Positions 1 to 8,142 are shown, counted from the stretch's first letter. The stretch: 46,551 bases of DNA from Lachnospiraceae bacterium UBA7188 (GCA_002490995.1 DKVC01000144.1:1-46551); one strand, 5' to 3'. Numbers and translations: made by a program. Notes: generated from the sequence alone by a model not told the origin.

Positions 1-62
1 TTCTCTGCCCATGCCTGGGTACCGTGAGGGCAGGTGCGGAACTTTAATTAGGAGGAAAAAGA

Positions 63-902
63 ATGGAACTGCTGATTGACGGAAAAAGGATTTCCAGGGA
101 AATCAAGGACGAGCTGCGGGAAAAAATGACAGAGCTGAAAGCACGGGGAGTGGAGCGCTGCCTGGCTGTCATACAGGTAGGAAGCGACCCTGCCTCCTCC
201 GTGTATGTGCGGAATAAGAAAAAAGCCTGCGAATATGTTGGTGTAAAGTCACTTTCTTATGAAATGCCGGAGGAAACCACGGAAGAAGAGTTGCTTGGGC
301 TTATCGGGCAGCTGAACAGCCGTGAAGATGTTAACGGTATTCTGGTACAGCTTCCCCTGCCGGAACACATCAATGAGGACAGGATATTGCTTGCCATTGC
401 GCCGGAGAAGGACGTGGACGGATTCCATCCGGTAAGCGTAGGAAGCCTAAGCATCGGCAGACCGGGATATGTGTCCTGTACCCCGGCGGGCATCATCCAG
501 CTGCTGAAGCGCTCAGGTATTGAAATCGAGGGGAAGGAGTGCGTTGTGCTGGGCAGGAGCAATATTGTGGGCAAGCCCATGGCCATGTTGCTGCTTCGGG
601 AGAACGGGACGGTTACGGTATGCCATTCCAGAACCAGGAATCTGAAAGAAATTACCCGGCGGGCGGATATTCTTGTGGCAGCGGTGGGGAAGCCCAGGTT
701 TGTGGGGGCGGATTTTGTGAAGGAAGGCGCTGTAGTCATTGATGTGGGCATTCACAGGAATGCGGAGGGGAAGCTCTGCGGGGATGTGGATTTTGAATCC
801 GTAGCTCCGAAGACTTACGCTATTACACCTGTACCTGGCGGCGTAGGACCCATGACCATTGCCATGCTTATGTCCAATTGTGTGAACGGGATTGAAGGGT
901 GA
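63..902 (+). CDS. folD: Bifunctional methylenetetrahydrofolate dehydrogenase / methenyltetrahydrofolate cyclohydrolase
   Basis: The 279-residue product is full length for FolD. This cytosolic enzyme interconverts 5,10-methylene-, 5,10-methenyl- and 10-formyl-tetrahydrofolate with NADP. Visible hallmarks are the folate-site Tyr-Val-x-x-Lys signature near residues 48-52, the conserved VQLPLPEHIN region, the DVDGFHPVSVGSL block, the nucleotide-binding GRSNIVGKPMA loop and the C-terminal TPVPGGVGPMTIAML signature. An AGGAGG Shine-Dalgarno lies just upstream of the ATG. The amidohydrolase gene follows after about 60 bp with its own good ribosome binding site and no terminator between them, so the two are probably co-transcribed. 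Nothing looks damaged. The call is secure from the motifs alone. Confidence 0.97.
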   Translation: MELLIDGKRISREIKDELREKMTELKARGVERCLAVIQVGSDPASSVYVRNKKKACEYVGVKSLSYEMPEETTEEELLGLIGQLNSREDVNGILVQLPLPEHINEDRILLAIAPEKDVDGFHPVSVGSLSIGRPGYVSCTPAGIIQLLKRSGIEIEGKECVVLGRSNIVGKPMAMLLLRENGTVTVCHSRTRNLKEITRRADILVAAVGKPRFVGADFVKEGAVVIDVGIHRNAEGKLCGDVDFESVAPKTYAITPVPGGVGPMTIAMLMSNCVNGIEG

Positions 903-963
903 GAAAAGACAGTGACCGTGAGTATAAATTTCCGCAGGCGGGAATTGGAACAGGAGGATATTT

Positions 964-2118
964 ATGATGTTATGTGTAAAAAACGGCATGATTCATGATG
1001 CGGTTCACGAGGAAGCCTTCAGGGGAGATATCCTGGTGGAGGACGGCAGAATCAGGGCAGTCAGGGAGATTCCGGAGATTCCGGAGGGTACGGAAATTGT
1101 GGATGCGGAAGGACTGCAGGTATACCCGGGCTTTGTGGAGGCTCACGGACATATCGGCCTGGACGGCTACGGCATCGGCTATGAGGGGATGGACTACAAT
1201 GAAATGAATGATATCATCAGCCCTCAGATGCGTGGAATCGACGGGGTGAAGCCCCTGGATCCGGCGTTTCCCATGGCGGCTGCAGCCGGTGTCACCTGTG
1301 TCTGCGTGGGGCCTGGAAGCGCCAATGTGCTGGGCGGCACTTTTACCACCATCAAGACTGTTGGAAAACGGGTGGACGATATGGTGGTGCGGGACGGTGT
1401 GGCTATGAAATGCGCCTTCGGGGAGAATCCCAAGCGGGTCTACAGGGATAAGAAGGATTCCAGCCGTATGACCACCGCGGCGCTTCTGCGGGAGACCCTG
1501 TTCAAGGCCAGGGAATACATGGAGAAAAAGGAAGCGGCAGGGGATGATATTTCCAAACGGCCTGCCTTTGACTTAAAGATGGAGGCGCTGCTTCCTGTGA
1601 TGAAAAGGGAGATTCCCCTGAAAGCCCATGCCCATGCCACGGAAGATATATTCACAGCCCTGCGGATTGCGAAGGAATTTGGCCTGAAGATTACGCTGGA
1701 GCATGTGACCGAGGGGCATCTGATTGCGGAGGAGCTGGCGAAGGAAAACGTACCCCTGGCAGTGGGCCCCACCCTTACCAGTGCATCCAAATTCGAACTG
1801 CGCAACAAGAGCTGGGTGACTCCGGGACGTCTGGCGGCTGCGGGCTGTCAGGTGTCCATTATCACGGATTCCCCGGTGATTCCCCAGGAATATCTGCCGC
1901 TCTGCGCGGGACTGGCGGTTCAGGCGGGCATGGATCCTTTCGCTGCGCTGCAGGCCATCACCATCAATCCGGCAAAGCATGCGGGAATCGCGGACAGGGT
2001 GGGATCCCTGGAGACAGGGAAGGACGCTGATATCGTTATCATGGAGGGCTGTCCTTTTGAAGTTTCATCCAAAGTGAAATATGTGTTTATTGACGGTAAA
2101 AAAGTATCGCAGGGATGA
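964..2118 (+). CDS. Amidohydrolase family protein (metal-dependent, imidazolonepropionase-like)
   Basis: This 384-residue protein has the layout of the amidohydrolase superfamily. A small N-terminal beta domain leads into the metal-binding His-x-His strand (YPGFVEAHGHIG, residues about 55-66). Later come KAHAHATEDI and LEHVTEG, which supply further metal-ligand histidines, then ITDSPVIP with the catalytic Asp, and the typical C-terminal end NPAKHAGIADRVGSLETGKDADIVI. It should hydrolyse a cyclic amide or similar C-N bond in the cytosol; the substrate cannot be read from sequence. It follows folD with an AGGAGG site (GAACAGGAGGATATTT) and is followed by a strong terminator. Related proteins are usually annotated simply as amidohydrolase. 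Confidence 0.9.
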   Translation: MMLCVKNGMIHDAVHEEAFRGDILVEDGRIRAVREIPEIPEGTEIVDAEGLQVYPGFVEAHGHIGLDGYGIGYEGMDYNEMNDIISPQMRGIDGVKPLDPAFPMAAAAGVTCVCVGPGSANVLGGTFTTIKTVGKRVDDMVVRDGVAMKCAFGENPKRVYRDKKDSSRMTTAALLRETLFKAREYMEKKEAAGDDISKRPAFDLKMEALLPVMKREIPLKAHAHATEDIFTALRIAKEFGLKITLEHVTEGHLIAEELAKENVPLAVGPTLTSASKFELRNKSWVTPGRLAAAGCQVSIITDSPVIPQEYLPLCAGLAVQAGMDPFAALQAITINPAKHAGIADRVGSLETGKDADIVIMEGCPFEVSSKVKYVFIDGKKVSQG

Positions 2119-2142
2119 TATTCCGGAGAAACGATGTCCAGG

Positions 2143-2194
2143 CGCTCTCTCGTTATCCATTTGCCAATGTAAATGGATAATGAGGGAGCGTTTT
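2143..2194 (+). terminator. Rho-independent terminator after the folD-amidohydrolase unit
   Basis: A 20-bp stem (2143-2162 with 2171-2190), perfect apart from two G-T wobbles, encloses an 8-nt loop and runs directly into TTTT. It begins about 25 bp after the amidohydrolase stop codon. Confidence 0.9.
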
Positions 2195-2326
2195 CGCAAT
2201 GCGGGACAAAAGAGTGGCAGATGAATGCGCTTACGAGTATGGGAACCGGAATCAATGCGAAAACAGTATTCTGCGAAGGACAGACGGCAAGAACAGACGG
2301 CAAGCCAATAAAAATGTACATATGGG

Positions 2327-2376
2327 TTGACAAATGAAATACATGGAACTATAATATAAATGACAAATGTAATACA
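2327..2376 (+). promoter_or_regulatory. Consensus promoter with BlaI/MecI-like operator repeats
   Basis: TTGACA (2327-2332) and TATAAT (2350-2355) are exactly 17 bp apart, a perfect sigma-A consensus. Two copies of TGACAAATGWAATACA lie at 2328-2343 and 2361-2376 with one mismatch, one overlapping the -35 box and one just after the -10 box. The second contains the ACA-n2-TGT dyad that resembles the TACA/TGTA core of BlaI/MecI operators. The placement suggests strong repression of the downstream blaI-like/M56 genes. The match to the BlaI operator is my inference from the half-site and the gene neighbours. Confidence 0.75.
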
Positions 2377-2673
2377 ATGAAAAGCAGGAAGAAAGCATCA
2401 TGGCAGAAAGGAATATCATGGCAGGAGAATGGAGCCATAGCGGAGGCGGAGAGTCTGCTCAGGAGGATGTATCAGGGCTCCGCAGATCGGATGCTCCGTA
2501 CCCTGCCTGGGAAAAATGCCATCAGCAGCAGGGACAGGGAGGAATTGGACAGGATTCTTCGGAAAGGAAAATGCAATGTGGGAGATTATCATAACTTCTT
2601 CGGTTTTGATTCTGGGTTTGGCGGTGCTGCGCAGAGTGTGTCAGGGAAAAATCAGCGGCAGGCTTCAGTATAG
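2377..2673 (+). pseudogene. Truncated BlaI/MecI-family repressor remnant
   Basis: Residues about 25-65 of this frame (ESLLRRMYQGSADRM then ISSRDREELDRILRK) match the C-terminal dimerisation and cleavage region of BlaI/MecI repressors, where a 'fxGS' motif is followed by an acidic/basic helix. The space between the promoter and the M56 start is only about 220 bp, whereas BlaI proteins have about 120-130 residues, so most of the N-terminal winged-helix domain is missing. A different frame starting at 2400, with a better ribosome binding site, begins MAERNIMAGEW, which could be the original N-terminus now out of frame. I read this as an internal deletion with a frameshift. The frame runs about 100 bp into the M56 gene. 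An alternative is an unrelated short protein. Confidence 0.55.
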
Positions 2674-5600
2674 TCTGTGGATTCTGGTGGCAGTGCGCTT
2701 GTTGGTGCCGATTCCCGTATTTGGAAACCGGTTCAGCGTCATGAATGTGGTCTCTTCCATGGCAGGGGAACAGGAGGGAGAAGCGGGAACATGGACTGTG
2801 GACATGGTTTCTGCAGTACGGCAGCGGAATGGCCCGGAACCTGAAAAGGCGGAAGAGACAGGAACCGAAACCGGAACGGAAGAGGAAAAGAAAGCGGAAA
2901 ACGGAACGGAAGCGGAAGGAAAAGCGAAAGAAGAAGGCGGAACGGAAGCGGAAGGAGAAGGGCAGGAAGAAACCGGAACGGGAGCGAAAGTAGAAGGACA
3001 GGAAGAAACCGGAACGGGGGTGGAAGGAGAGGAGCAGGAAGAAAACAGAACAGGAGAGGCTGGAGAAAAGGAAACTGGAGGCAGGAGAGCGGAAGGAGAA
3101 AAGGAAGCAGAGGGAACGGGAATACAAGGCGGAGCAGGAGCGTACAGCCTGCTGCGTATTATCTGGGTTACGGGTATGGCGGTGATGGCTTTGTGGATGC
3201 TGGCATGCAATCTTTTATTCCGTCTCAGGCTCTGCCGCGAGCGGCGTTTCCTGTACCGGAGAGGAAGACTGCGGGTTTATGAGGCTGCACATCTGGATTC
3301 ACCCTGTCTGTGCGGTGTGGTCGCGCCGGCTGTCTATCTGAACCAGGACAGTCTGCTGAAGCCCTGCCACAGGGAACATGCCCTTGCCCATGAAATGACC
3401 CATTACCGGCATGGAGATTCCCTGTGGACAGGGGTGCGGAATCTGTGCCTGGTGATTTACTGGTTTCATCCCCTGGTATGGCTGGCGGCCTGTCTCTCAG
3501 GGAAAGACTGTGAACTGGCCTGTGACGAAGGGACGCTGAACAGGCTGGGGGAGGAGCAGAGAGAATCCTATGGCCGTACTCTGATTGAGCTTGCATGTGC
3601 GGCTTCCGGAAAGAAGCGGATTTTACAGTTTGTCAGGGAACTTTCCGGCGGGAAAAAGGAGCTGAAGGAGCGCATTGCATTCATTGCGTCGGGAAGGCGG
3701 AAGAAGAGCGTTCTGGCGGTTCTGGCGGTGGGATGTGCAGCGGCGCTTGCGGCATGCAGCATAGGCGGAGCAAAAGAGGAAGAGACAGGCCGGTATGTTG
3801 AGGCTTCCGTATCCTGCCCGGACTCCGGAGACCAGCCGGAAAAGCTGGTTTGGGAGGGAGATACAGTTCGTCTGGCTGCCGGCGTCGGGGCGGATCTGGT
3901 TTCCACAGACGGCGGCAGGCAGTTTACGGCAGCGGAAATGCCTTACAACCTGTCCGAAAGGAACATTGCCGGGGCGACTTTGGCAGTGGCTCCGGACGGC
4001 GCCAGGGCTTTTATGGAAATCACCGGAAACAGTCAGAGAAGCATTCTGATTACCGGCGACGGGAGAGAAATCATACTGGATTCTCTGGGAGACAGTTATA
4101 CGGAGTTTTACTACGGGACAGGCTTCTTTTATGTATTCGAGGAGAGGTGGGACCAGGATGCGAACGGGTTTTACAGTCTGGATCCGGACACAGGAGCGCT
4201 GGAGCTTTTATTGGAACAGCAGTGCCAGCCCTGTTGTATGGCTGCAGATGGGAAGCTGCTTTATCTGCTTCATACGGAAGGTGCGTTGCTCTATGATCTG
4301 GAGAAAAGGGCGGCAGCGGAGAAACAGGATCAGGTGCTTTCCGAGTTCATCGCGGCCAGCCAGGAGCTGCAGGGAGAGGGAAGTGTCCTGGCAGCGCCCT
4401 GGGGAGACGGCATCTATCTGCTGACCAGGGGAGGAATTTTCTGGCATAAGCTGTATGAGGAAACCGTGGAGCGGGTGATGGAGGGAAGCTTATATGCCAT
4501 GGGCGACAGGGCGAAGGAACTGAAAGGCATGGCCGTGCTGCAGACGGAAGGGGAGCCGGAATTTCTGGTTCTGTGCGGAGGAAGGCAGCTGATGCGCTAT
4601 ACTTATGACCCGTCCATACCTGCGGAGCCGGAGGTCTTCCGAATTTACAGTGTCTATGGCGACAGCCAGGTGGCCAGGGCTGTAAGTGAATTCCGGGCGC
4701 TGCATCCGGAGCTGACGGTGGTGTATGAAATCGGGATGGATTCGGCGATGTACGGACGCACGCTGAAGGATGTGCTGTCTGACCTGGCCACACGCATCGG
4801 GGCGGGAAAGGGGCCGGATGTGCTGCTGATGGATGACCTTCCCTATGAGTCCTATGCGGAAAAGGGCGCTCTGGCGGATCTGTCCAGCCTGCGGGAGAAA
4901 ATGGACGGGGAGACGTATTTCCTGAATGTGATCGATGCATTTGCCGGGGAAAACGGGCTTCCTGTGATCCCCATGACTTTTGCGGTGCCCGTGCTGGGAG
5001 GGGACATGGAAGCCATCACAGGCGTGGAGACCCTGGCAGGCCTGGCGGAGCTTTTGGAAAAGGAGAGGGAGAGCGGAAGGGAGGATTTCGTATTCTGCAA
5101 CTGGGATGCCGCAGATACACTGCAGCTTCTGGCGCAGTCCTCCCAGGGAGCCTGGATGACGGAGGGAGAACTGGACAGCGGAGCCGTTGGGGAATTTCTG
5201 ACGCAGGCAAAGCGGATTTTCCAGGTACAGTTTTCCGGCACCGTCTCTTATCAGACGGAAAATGAAGGCATTCACTCCGTGAAACACACCTGGGGAGGCC
5301 TGGGGCTGGGGATGAGCGATGGTACCCAATACCCCCTGGCGAGGCGTTTTGATACGGAGGGAATATGGAGTGAGGCCTTTGCATCCAAATATAAAAGCTA
5401 TTCCTATGGGGAAGCCCCCTTCTATGCGGGGTTTGTGAGCGGCTGCGAAAAGGACTTCAGGTATTTTCAGGCGGTTCAGAGAATGTTTGAGGAGAGCTTT
5501 GTGTGGATGCCCGGCCAGTCTTACGGGACATGCCTGGCATCGGGTCTGCTGGCGGTGAACAGCAAAACGGAATATCCGGAGGAAAGCATGGCCTTCGTAG

Positions 5601-5947
5601 AGTATGCCGTTTCCCGAAAGTTCCAGGGCGGCAACGAGCTCTGCGGTACGCCGGTCAACCGGGAAGCCTGTCTGGCAAAACAGGGCAGGGAGATACGGGA
5701 CAATGATTTCCTTGAGGGTGTCACTCCCGCCGGGGAGGGCTATTTTATTACATTGGACTGGCCTGCGCAGGAAGAGTACAGGGCAATTGACAGTCTGATT
5801 GAAAGTATTACAGGAGTAAATCGATGTGATACCATGGTGTATGAGGCCGTGATGGAATACGGGACAGCCGTTCTCAAAGGGGAAATGGATGTGCCGGAGG
5901 CGGTGAAGGCCATTGAAGAGAAAGTGAAGATATATCTTGCGGAGTAA
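2576..5947 (+). CDS. BlaR1-type M56 membrane metalloprotease fused to propeller-like and solute-binding-protein sensor domains
   Basis: I start this 1123-residue protein at ATG 2576 (MWEIIITSS), because GGAAAGGAAA precedes it at good spacing. The frame is open further upstream, but that part overlaps the blaI remnant. Order: two membrane helices (about 3-20, 29-46); a Glu/Gly/Thr-rich repeat insert (about 86-189); a third helix (about 191-212); the M56 zinc site HEMTH at 272-276, with a probable third ligand Glu313 in CELACDE; a helix near 285-306; and a last helix near 377-396. BlaR1 carries a penicillin-binding domain after the last helix. Here there are instead about 290 residues of short beta-rich, propeller-like repeats and, from about 686 to the end, a domain like extracellular solute-binding proteins (VARAVSEFRALHPELTVVYE, GKGPDVLLMDDL). 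BlaR1 family knowledge suggests that ligand binding outside triggers cleavage of a cytosolic repressor. The repressor gene next door is broken. Confidence 0.85.
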   Translation: MWEIIITSSVLILGLAVLRRVCQGKISGRLQYSLWILVAVRLLVPIPVFGNRFSVMNVVSSMAGEQEGEAGTWTVDMVSAVRQRNGPEPEKAEETGTETGTEEEKKAENGTEAEGKAKEEGGTEAEGEGQEETGTGAKVEGQEETGTGVEGEEQEENRTGEAGEKETGGRRAEGEKEAEGTGIQGGAGAYSLLRIIWVTGMAVMALWMLACNLLFRLRLCRERRFLYRRGRLRVYEAAHLDSPCLCGVVAPAVYLNQDSLLKPCHREHALAHEMTHYRHGDSLWTGVRNLCLVIYWFHPLVWLAACLSGKDCELACDEGTLNRLGEEQRESYGRTLIELACAASGKKRILQFVRELSGGKKELKERIAFIASGRRKKSVLAVLAVGCAAALAACSIGGAKEEETGRYVEASVSCPDSGDQPEKLVWEGDTVRLAAGVGADLVSTDGGRQFTAAEMPYNLSERNIAGATLAVAPDGARAFMEITGNSQRSILITGDGREIILDSLGDSYTEFYYGTGFFYVFEERWDQDANGFYSLDPDTGALELLLEQQCQPCCMAADGKLLYLLHTEGALLYDLEKRAAAEKQDQVLSEFIAASQELQGEGSVLAAPWGDGIYLLTRGGIFWHKLYEETVERVMEGSLYAMGDRAKELKGMAVLQTEGEPEFLVLCGGRQLMRYTYDPSIPAEPEVFRIYSVYGDSQVARAVSEFRALHPELTVVYEIGMDSAMYGRTLKDVLSDLATRIGAGKGPDVLLMDDLPYESYAEKGALADLSSLREKMDGETYFLNVIDAFAGENGLPVIPMTFAVPVLGGDMEAITGVETLAGLAELLEKERESGREDFVFCNWDAADTLQLLAQSSQGAWMTEGELDSGAVGEFLTQAKRIFQVQFSGTVSYQTENEGIHSVKHTWGGLGLGMSDGTQYPLARRFDTEGIWSEAFASKYKSYSYGEAPFYAGFVSGCEKDFRYFQAVQRMFEESFVWMPGQSYGTCLASGLLAVNSKTEYPEESMAFVEYAVSRKFQGGNELCGTPVNREACLAKQGREIRDNDFLEGVTPAGEGYFITLDWPAQEEYRAIDSLIESITGVNRCDTMVYEAVMEYGTAVLKGEMDVPEAVKAIEEKVKIYLAE
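2903..3082 (+). repeat. 36-bp in-frame tandem repeat (about 5 imperfect units) in the M56 gene
   Basis: Unit starts at 2903, 2939, 2975, 3011 and 3047 encode 12-residue units beginning GTE/GTG (for example GTEAEGEGQEET and GTGAKVEGQEET). The insert lies between membrane helices 2 and 3, which in BlaR1 topology is an outside loop. Confidence 0.9.
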
Positions 5948-5979
5948 GGAAATGGCTACAAATAACTGCTGGAAGGTTA
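5943..5979 (+). repeat. 37-nt dispersed repeat at the end of the M56 gene (copy 1)
   Basis: This segment starts at the last sense codon and stop of the M56 gene. It matches 39181-39217, at the stop of the GH3 gene, in 32 of 37 positions; both begin AGTAAGGAAATG and share CAAATAACTG. Function unknown. Confidence 0.6.
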
Positions 5980-6061
5980 TGGCAATTTTTATTGTATTTC
6001 CGGGCTTTTGCCTGAAGCAATTGCAGCAATTATTTTCCGGCAATTCCTAAGGAATTGTACA

Positions 6062-6137
6062 GAAATAAATTTGCACTTTCAGGAACGTAACGCCAGTATA
6101 TATGCATCTTCGCGTGCAGATTACTGAAATTTATTTC
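6062..6137. repeat. 11-bp inverted repeat in the M56-ECF intergenic region
   Basis: GAAATAAATTT (6062-6072) is perfectly complementary to AAATTTATTTC (6127-6137), with 54 nt between. A smaller hairpin, CAATTCC-TAA-GGAATTG, lies just upstream near 6042-6058. No T-run follows, so this is not a standard terminator. The rest of 5948-6190 shows no gene. Confidence 0.55.
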
Positions 6138-6196
6138 TTGACGCTTTCTAAGGAAAGAACTGGCAAGGAAGTGTCACGAAAAATTTGTCAAAAGAC

Positions 6197-6225
6197 TTGA
6201 AAGCCTGCTGCGGATATGATACAAT
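6197..6225 (+). promoter_or_regulatory. Sigma-A promoter of the ECF transporter operon
   Basis: TTGAAA (6197-6202) and TACAAT (6220-6225) are 17 bp apart. The predicted transcript begins near 6232 and has a leader of about 240 nt before ecfA. Confidence 0.75.
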
Positions 6226-6231
6226 AGCAAA

Positions 6232-6379
6232 AATTGCCGGATATACCCGGCTGAGGACGGCTGAAGCCGGCCATGGTATGTTGTGGTCAGAGTAGTACAA
6301 ACGGTTTTTTGTGGGATAGATAGTCAGGAAGGCTGTCGTGGTCTGTCAGAAGACAGAGGCGGCAGTCTTTTTTCTGCCG
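6232..6379 (+). promoter_or_regulatory. Structured leader with terminator, possible riboswitch or attenuator
   Basis: The leader contains GC-rich hairpins (GCCGG...CCGGC and GGCTGAAGCC) and then a terminator-like stem: CTGTCG (6333-6338) with CGGCAG (6360-6365) and TCTGTC with GACAGA around an AGAA loop, followed by a T-rich run to 6373. CGGCAG can instead pair with CTGCCG (6374-6379), which gives two exclusive structures. A terminator between promoter and first gene is typical of riboswitch or attenuator control of vitamin transporters. I could not match the sequence to a known riboswitch class. Confidence 0.5.
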
Positions 6380-6418
6380 GAAAGCGCGGTGTCGGACGGC
6401 TTCATCTGCCGGGCCGCA

Positions 6419-6470
6419 TAACCTGTCTGGAAGAGGCGGCAGCGTAATCTGTCTGGAAGAGGAGGTGGCA
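6419..6470 (+). repeat. 26-bp tandem duplication covering the ecfA ribosome binding site
   Basis: TAACCTGTCTGGAAGAGG (from 6419) is repeated as TAATCTGTCTGGAAGAGG (from 6445), a period of 26 bp. The second unit contains the GGAGG that starts the ATPase gene. Confidence 0.7.
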
Positions 6471-7303
6471 TGATGCAGGCGGTAACCGGAAAACAGATAT
6501 CTTTTACCTATGAATACGACGGTGTCAGTAATCCGGTTCTGGAGGATATTTCCATTGAGATCGAAGCGGGAGAATTCATTGCAATCCTGGGGGCCAACGG
6601 CTGCGGGAAATCCACTTTGGTCAGGCTCCTGAACGGGCTCCTTCCCCTGGAGAAAGGGGAGCTGAAGGTATGGAACCTGGATCCCAGGCAGGAGTCCCGG
6701 CTCTGGGAACTGCGGCGTCTGTGCGGAATGGTGTTCCAGAATCCGGATAATCAGTTTGTCTCATCCATTGTGGAGGAGGACGTGGCTTTCGGGCTTCGGA
6801 ATTACGACACGCCGGAGGAGGAGATTCCGGAGCGGGTCGGCAGAGCCCTTTCTCTGGTGGGTATGCAGGAGTATGAACGGTATTCCCCTCATATGTTATC
6901 GGGAGGACAGAAGCAGAGGGTGGCCATGGCAGGTGTCCTGGCCATGGAGCCGGAGATTCTGATATTTGACGAGGCCACGTCCATGCTGGATCCCCAGGGC
7001 CGCAGGGAGGTGCTTGCCTGTCTGAAGCAGCTTCACGAAATGGGAAAAACCATACTGATGATCACCCATTATGTGGAGGAGGTTCTGGATGCGGACCGTA
7101 TTTTCCTGATGCAAAAGGGAAAGCTCCTGAAAAGCGGGAGCCCCCGCGAGATTTTGACGGACAGGGAGCTTCTGACACAAGCGGAACTGATTCCGCCCCT
7201 TGCGGTGAGGATTTATTATGACTTAAAAGACAGCGGAATCCTTCTGGACAGGTGCCCGCTGACAAATGAGGAGCTGGTGGAAGAACTATGCCGATTGAAG
7301 TAA
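6470..7303 (+). CDS. ecfA1: Energy-coupling factor transporter ATP-binding protein (EcfA1-like)
   Basis: The product is 277 residues, normal for an ECF ATPase. Walker A is GANGCGKST near residues 43-51, followed by the Q-loop VFQNPDNQFVSS that is diagnostic for EcfA proteins. The signature is LSGGQKQRVAMAG and Walker B is ILIFDEATSMLDP. The switch histidine lies in MITHYVEEV. It powers uptake of a vitamin or similar micronutrient together with EcfA2, EcfT and the S component downstream. The start has ATGATG preceded by GGAGGTGGC; the second ATG (6473) is equally possible. It overlaps the next gene by 16 bp, which points to translational coupling. The gene order A1-A2-T is the classical ECF arrangement. 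Confidence 0.95.
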   Translation: MMQAVTGKQISFTYEYDGVSNPVLEDISIEIEAGEFIAILGANGCGKSTLVRLLNGLLPLEKGELKVWNLDPRQESRLWELRRLCGMVFQNPDNQFVSSIVEEDVAFGLRNYDTPEEEIPERVGRALSLVGMQEYERYSPHMLSGGQKQRVAMAGVLAMEPEILIFDEATSMLDPQGRREVLACLKQLHEMGKTILMITHYVEEVLDADRIFLMQKGKLLKSGSPREILTDRELLTQAELIPPLAVRIYYDLKDSGILLDRCPLTNEELVEELCRLK

Positions 7304-8136
7304 AAGAGGTGTCCTGCCGTTACGGGGAAAGGACGCCGCTGGAAGTGCAGGCCCTGAAAGAGATATCCTTCCGGGCGGAGGACGGTGAGTTTGTGGGGAT
7401 CATGGGACATACAGGCTGCGGAAAGTCCACGTTGATTCAGCTCATTGCCGGGCTGCTGACTCCCGGGGAGGGACAGATTCTCATTGACGGGAAAGATATC
7501 AACGGACCCGGGTATGATCGGGAGGAACTGCGCAGAACACTGGGAATCGTATTTCAATATCCGGAATCCCAGCTTTTTGAAACCACTGTGTGGAGGGACG
7601 TGGCCTTTGCACTGAAGCACCTGGACTTAAGCAGGGAAGAGAAGGCGGAGCGGGTGAGATGGGTCCTGGAGGCTGTTGGATTCAGGATGGAAAGGGCTGG
7701 GAAGTCCCCGTTATCCCTGTCGGGAGGGGAGAAACGGCGGGTGGCGATTGCGGGAGTGCTGGCGGCCAGACCCCGGATACTGATATTTGACGAGCCGCTT
7801 GCAGGGCTGGACCCGTGGGGCAGACTGGAATTTCTGGAGCTTGCCGCCAGGCTGCACAGGCAGGGGAACACGATTCTGATGGTATCTCACGATGCCGACG
7901 CCCTTTGCGGGTACGCGGACCGGATTCTGGTTCTGGACAGGGGACGGCTTTCTGCGCAGGGGACACCGGAGGAAATCTTCGGGGATCTTGAACGGGCGGA
8001 GACGCTGCACATCGGGGCGGGGGAGGTAAGGCGCATTGCTCAGGCCCTTTATGAGAAAGGCAGGCTGCAGAGCCCTGCAATAACGAAATACAAAATACTT
8101 TTAGGCGAAATAAAAAAGAATAATAAAGGCAGGTGA
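7288..8136 (+). CDS. ecfA2: Energy-coupling factor transporter ATP-binding protein (EcfA2-like)
   Basis: This 282-residue second ATPase of the ECF module has Walker A GHTGCGKST near residues 35-43. Its Q-loop is VFQYPESQLFE, the typical A2 variant. The signature LSGGEKRRVAIAG, Walker B ILIFDEPLAGLDP and switch SHDADAL are all intact. It pairs with the preceding ATPase as a heterodimer on the cytosolic face of the membrane. The start lies inside the end of ecfA1, with GGAAGAACT upstream. The C-terminal extension (residues about 220-280) matches the EcfA dimerisation region. The ecfT gene follows 6 bp after the stop, so all three are one transcript. Confidence 0.95.
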   Translation: MPIEVKEVSCRYGERTPLEVQALKEISFRAEDGEFVGIMGHTGCGKSTLIQLIAGLLTPGEGQILIDGKDINGPGYDREELRRTLGIVFQYPESQLFETTVWRDVAFALKHLDLSREEKAERVRWVLEAVGFRMERAGKSPLSLSGGEKRRVAIAGVLAARPRILIFDEPLAGLDPWGRLEFLELAARLHRQGNTILMVSHDADALCGYADRILVLDRGRLSAQGTPEEIFGDLERAETLHIGAGEVRRIAQALYEKGRLQSPAITKYKILLGEIKKNNKGR

Positions 8137-8142
8137 AGATTC

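Noticed and set aside
4490..6043. Long minus-strand open frame (517 codons) opposite the M56 gene
   Set aside because: It lies antisense to a protein with clear domains, has no recognisable motifs and is rich in His/Pro/Arg, as expected for a shadow frame.
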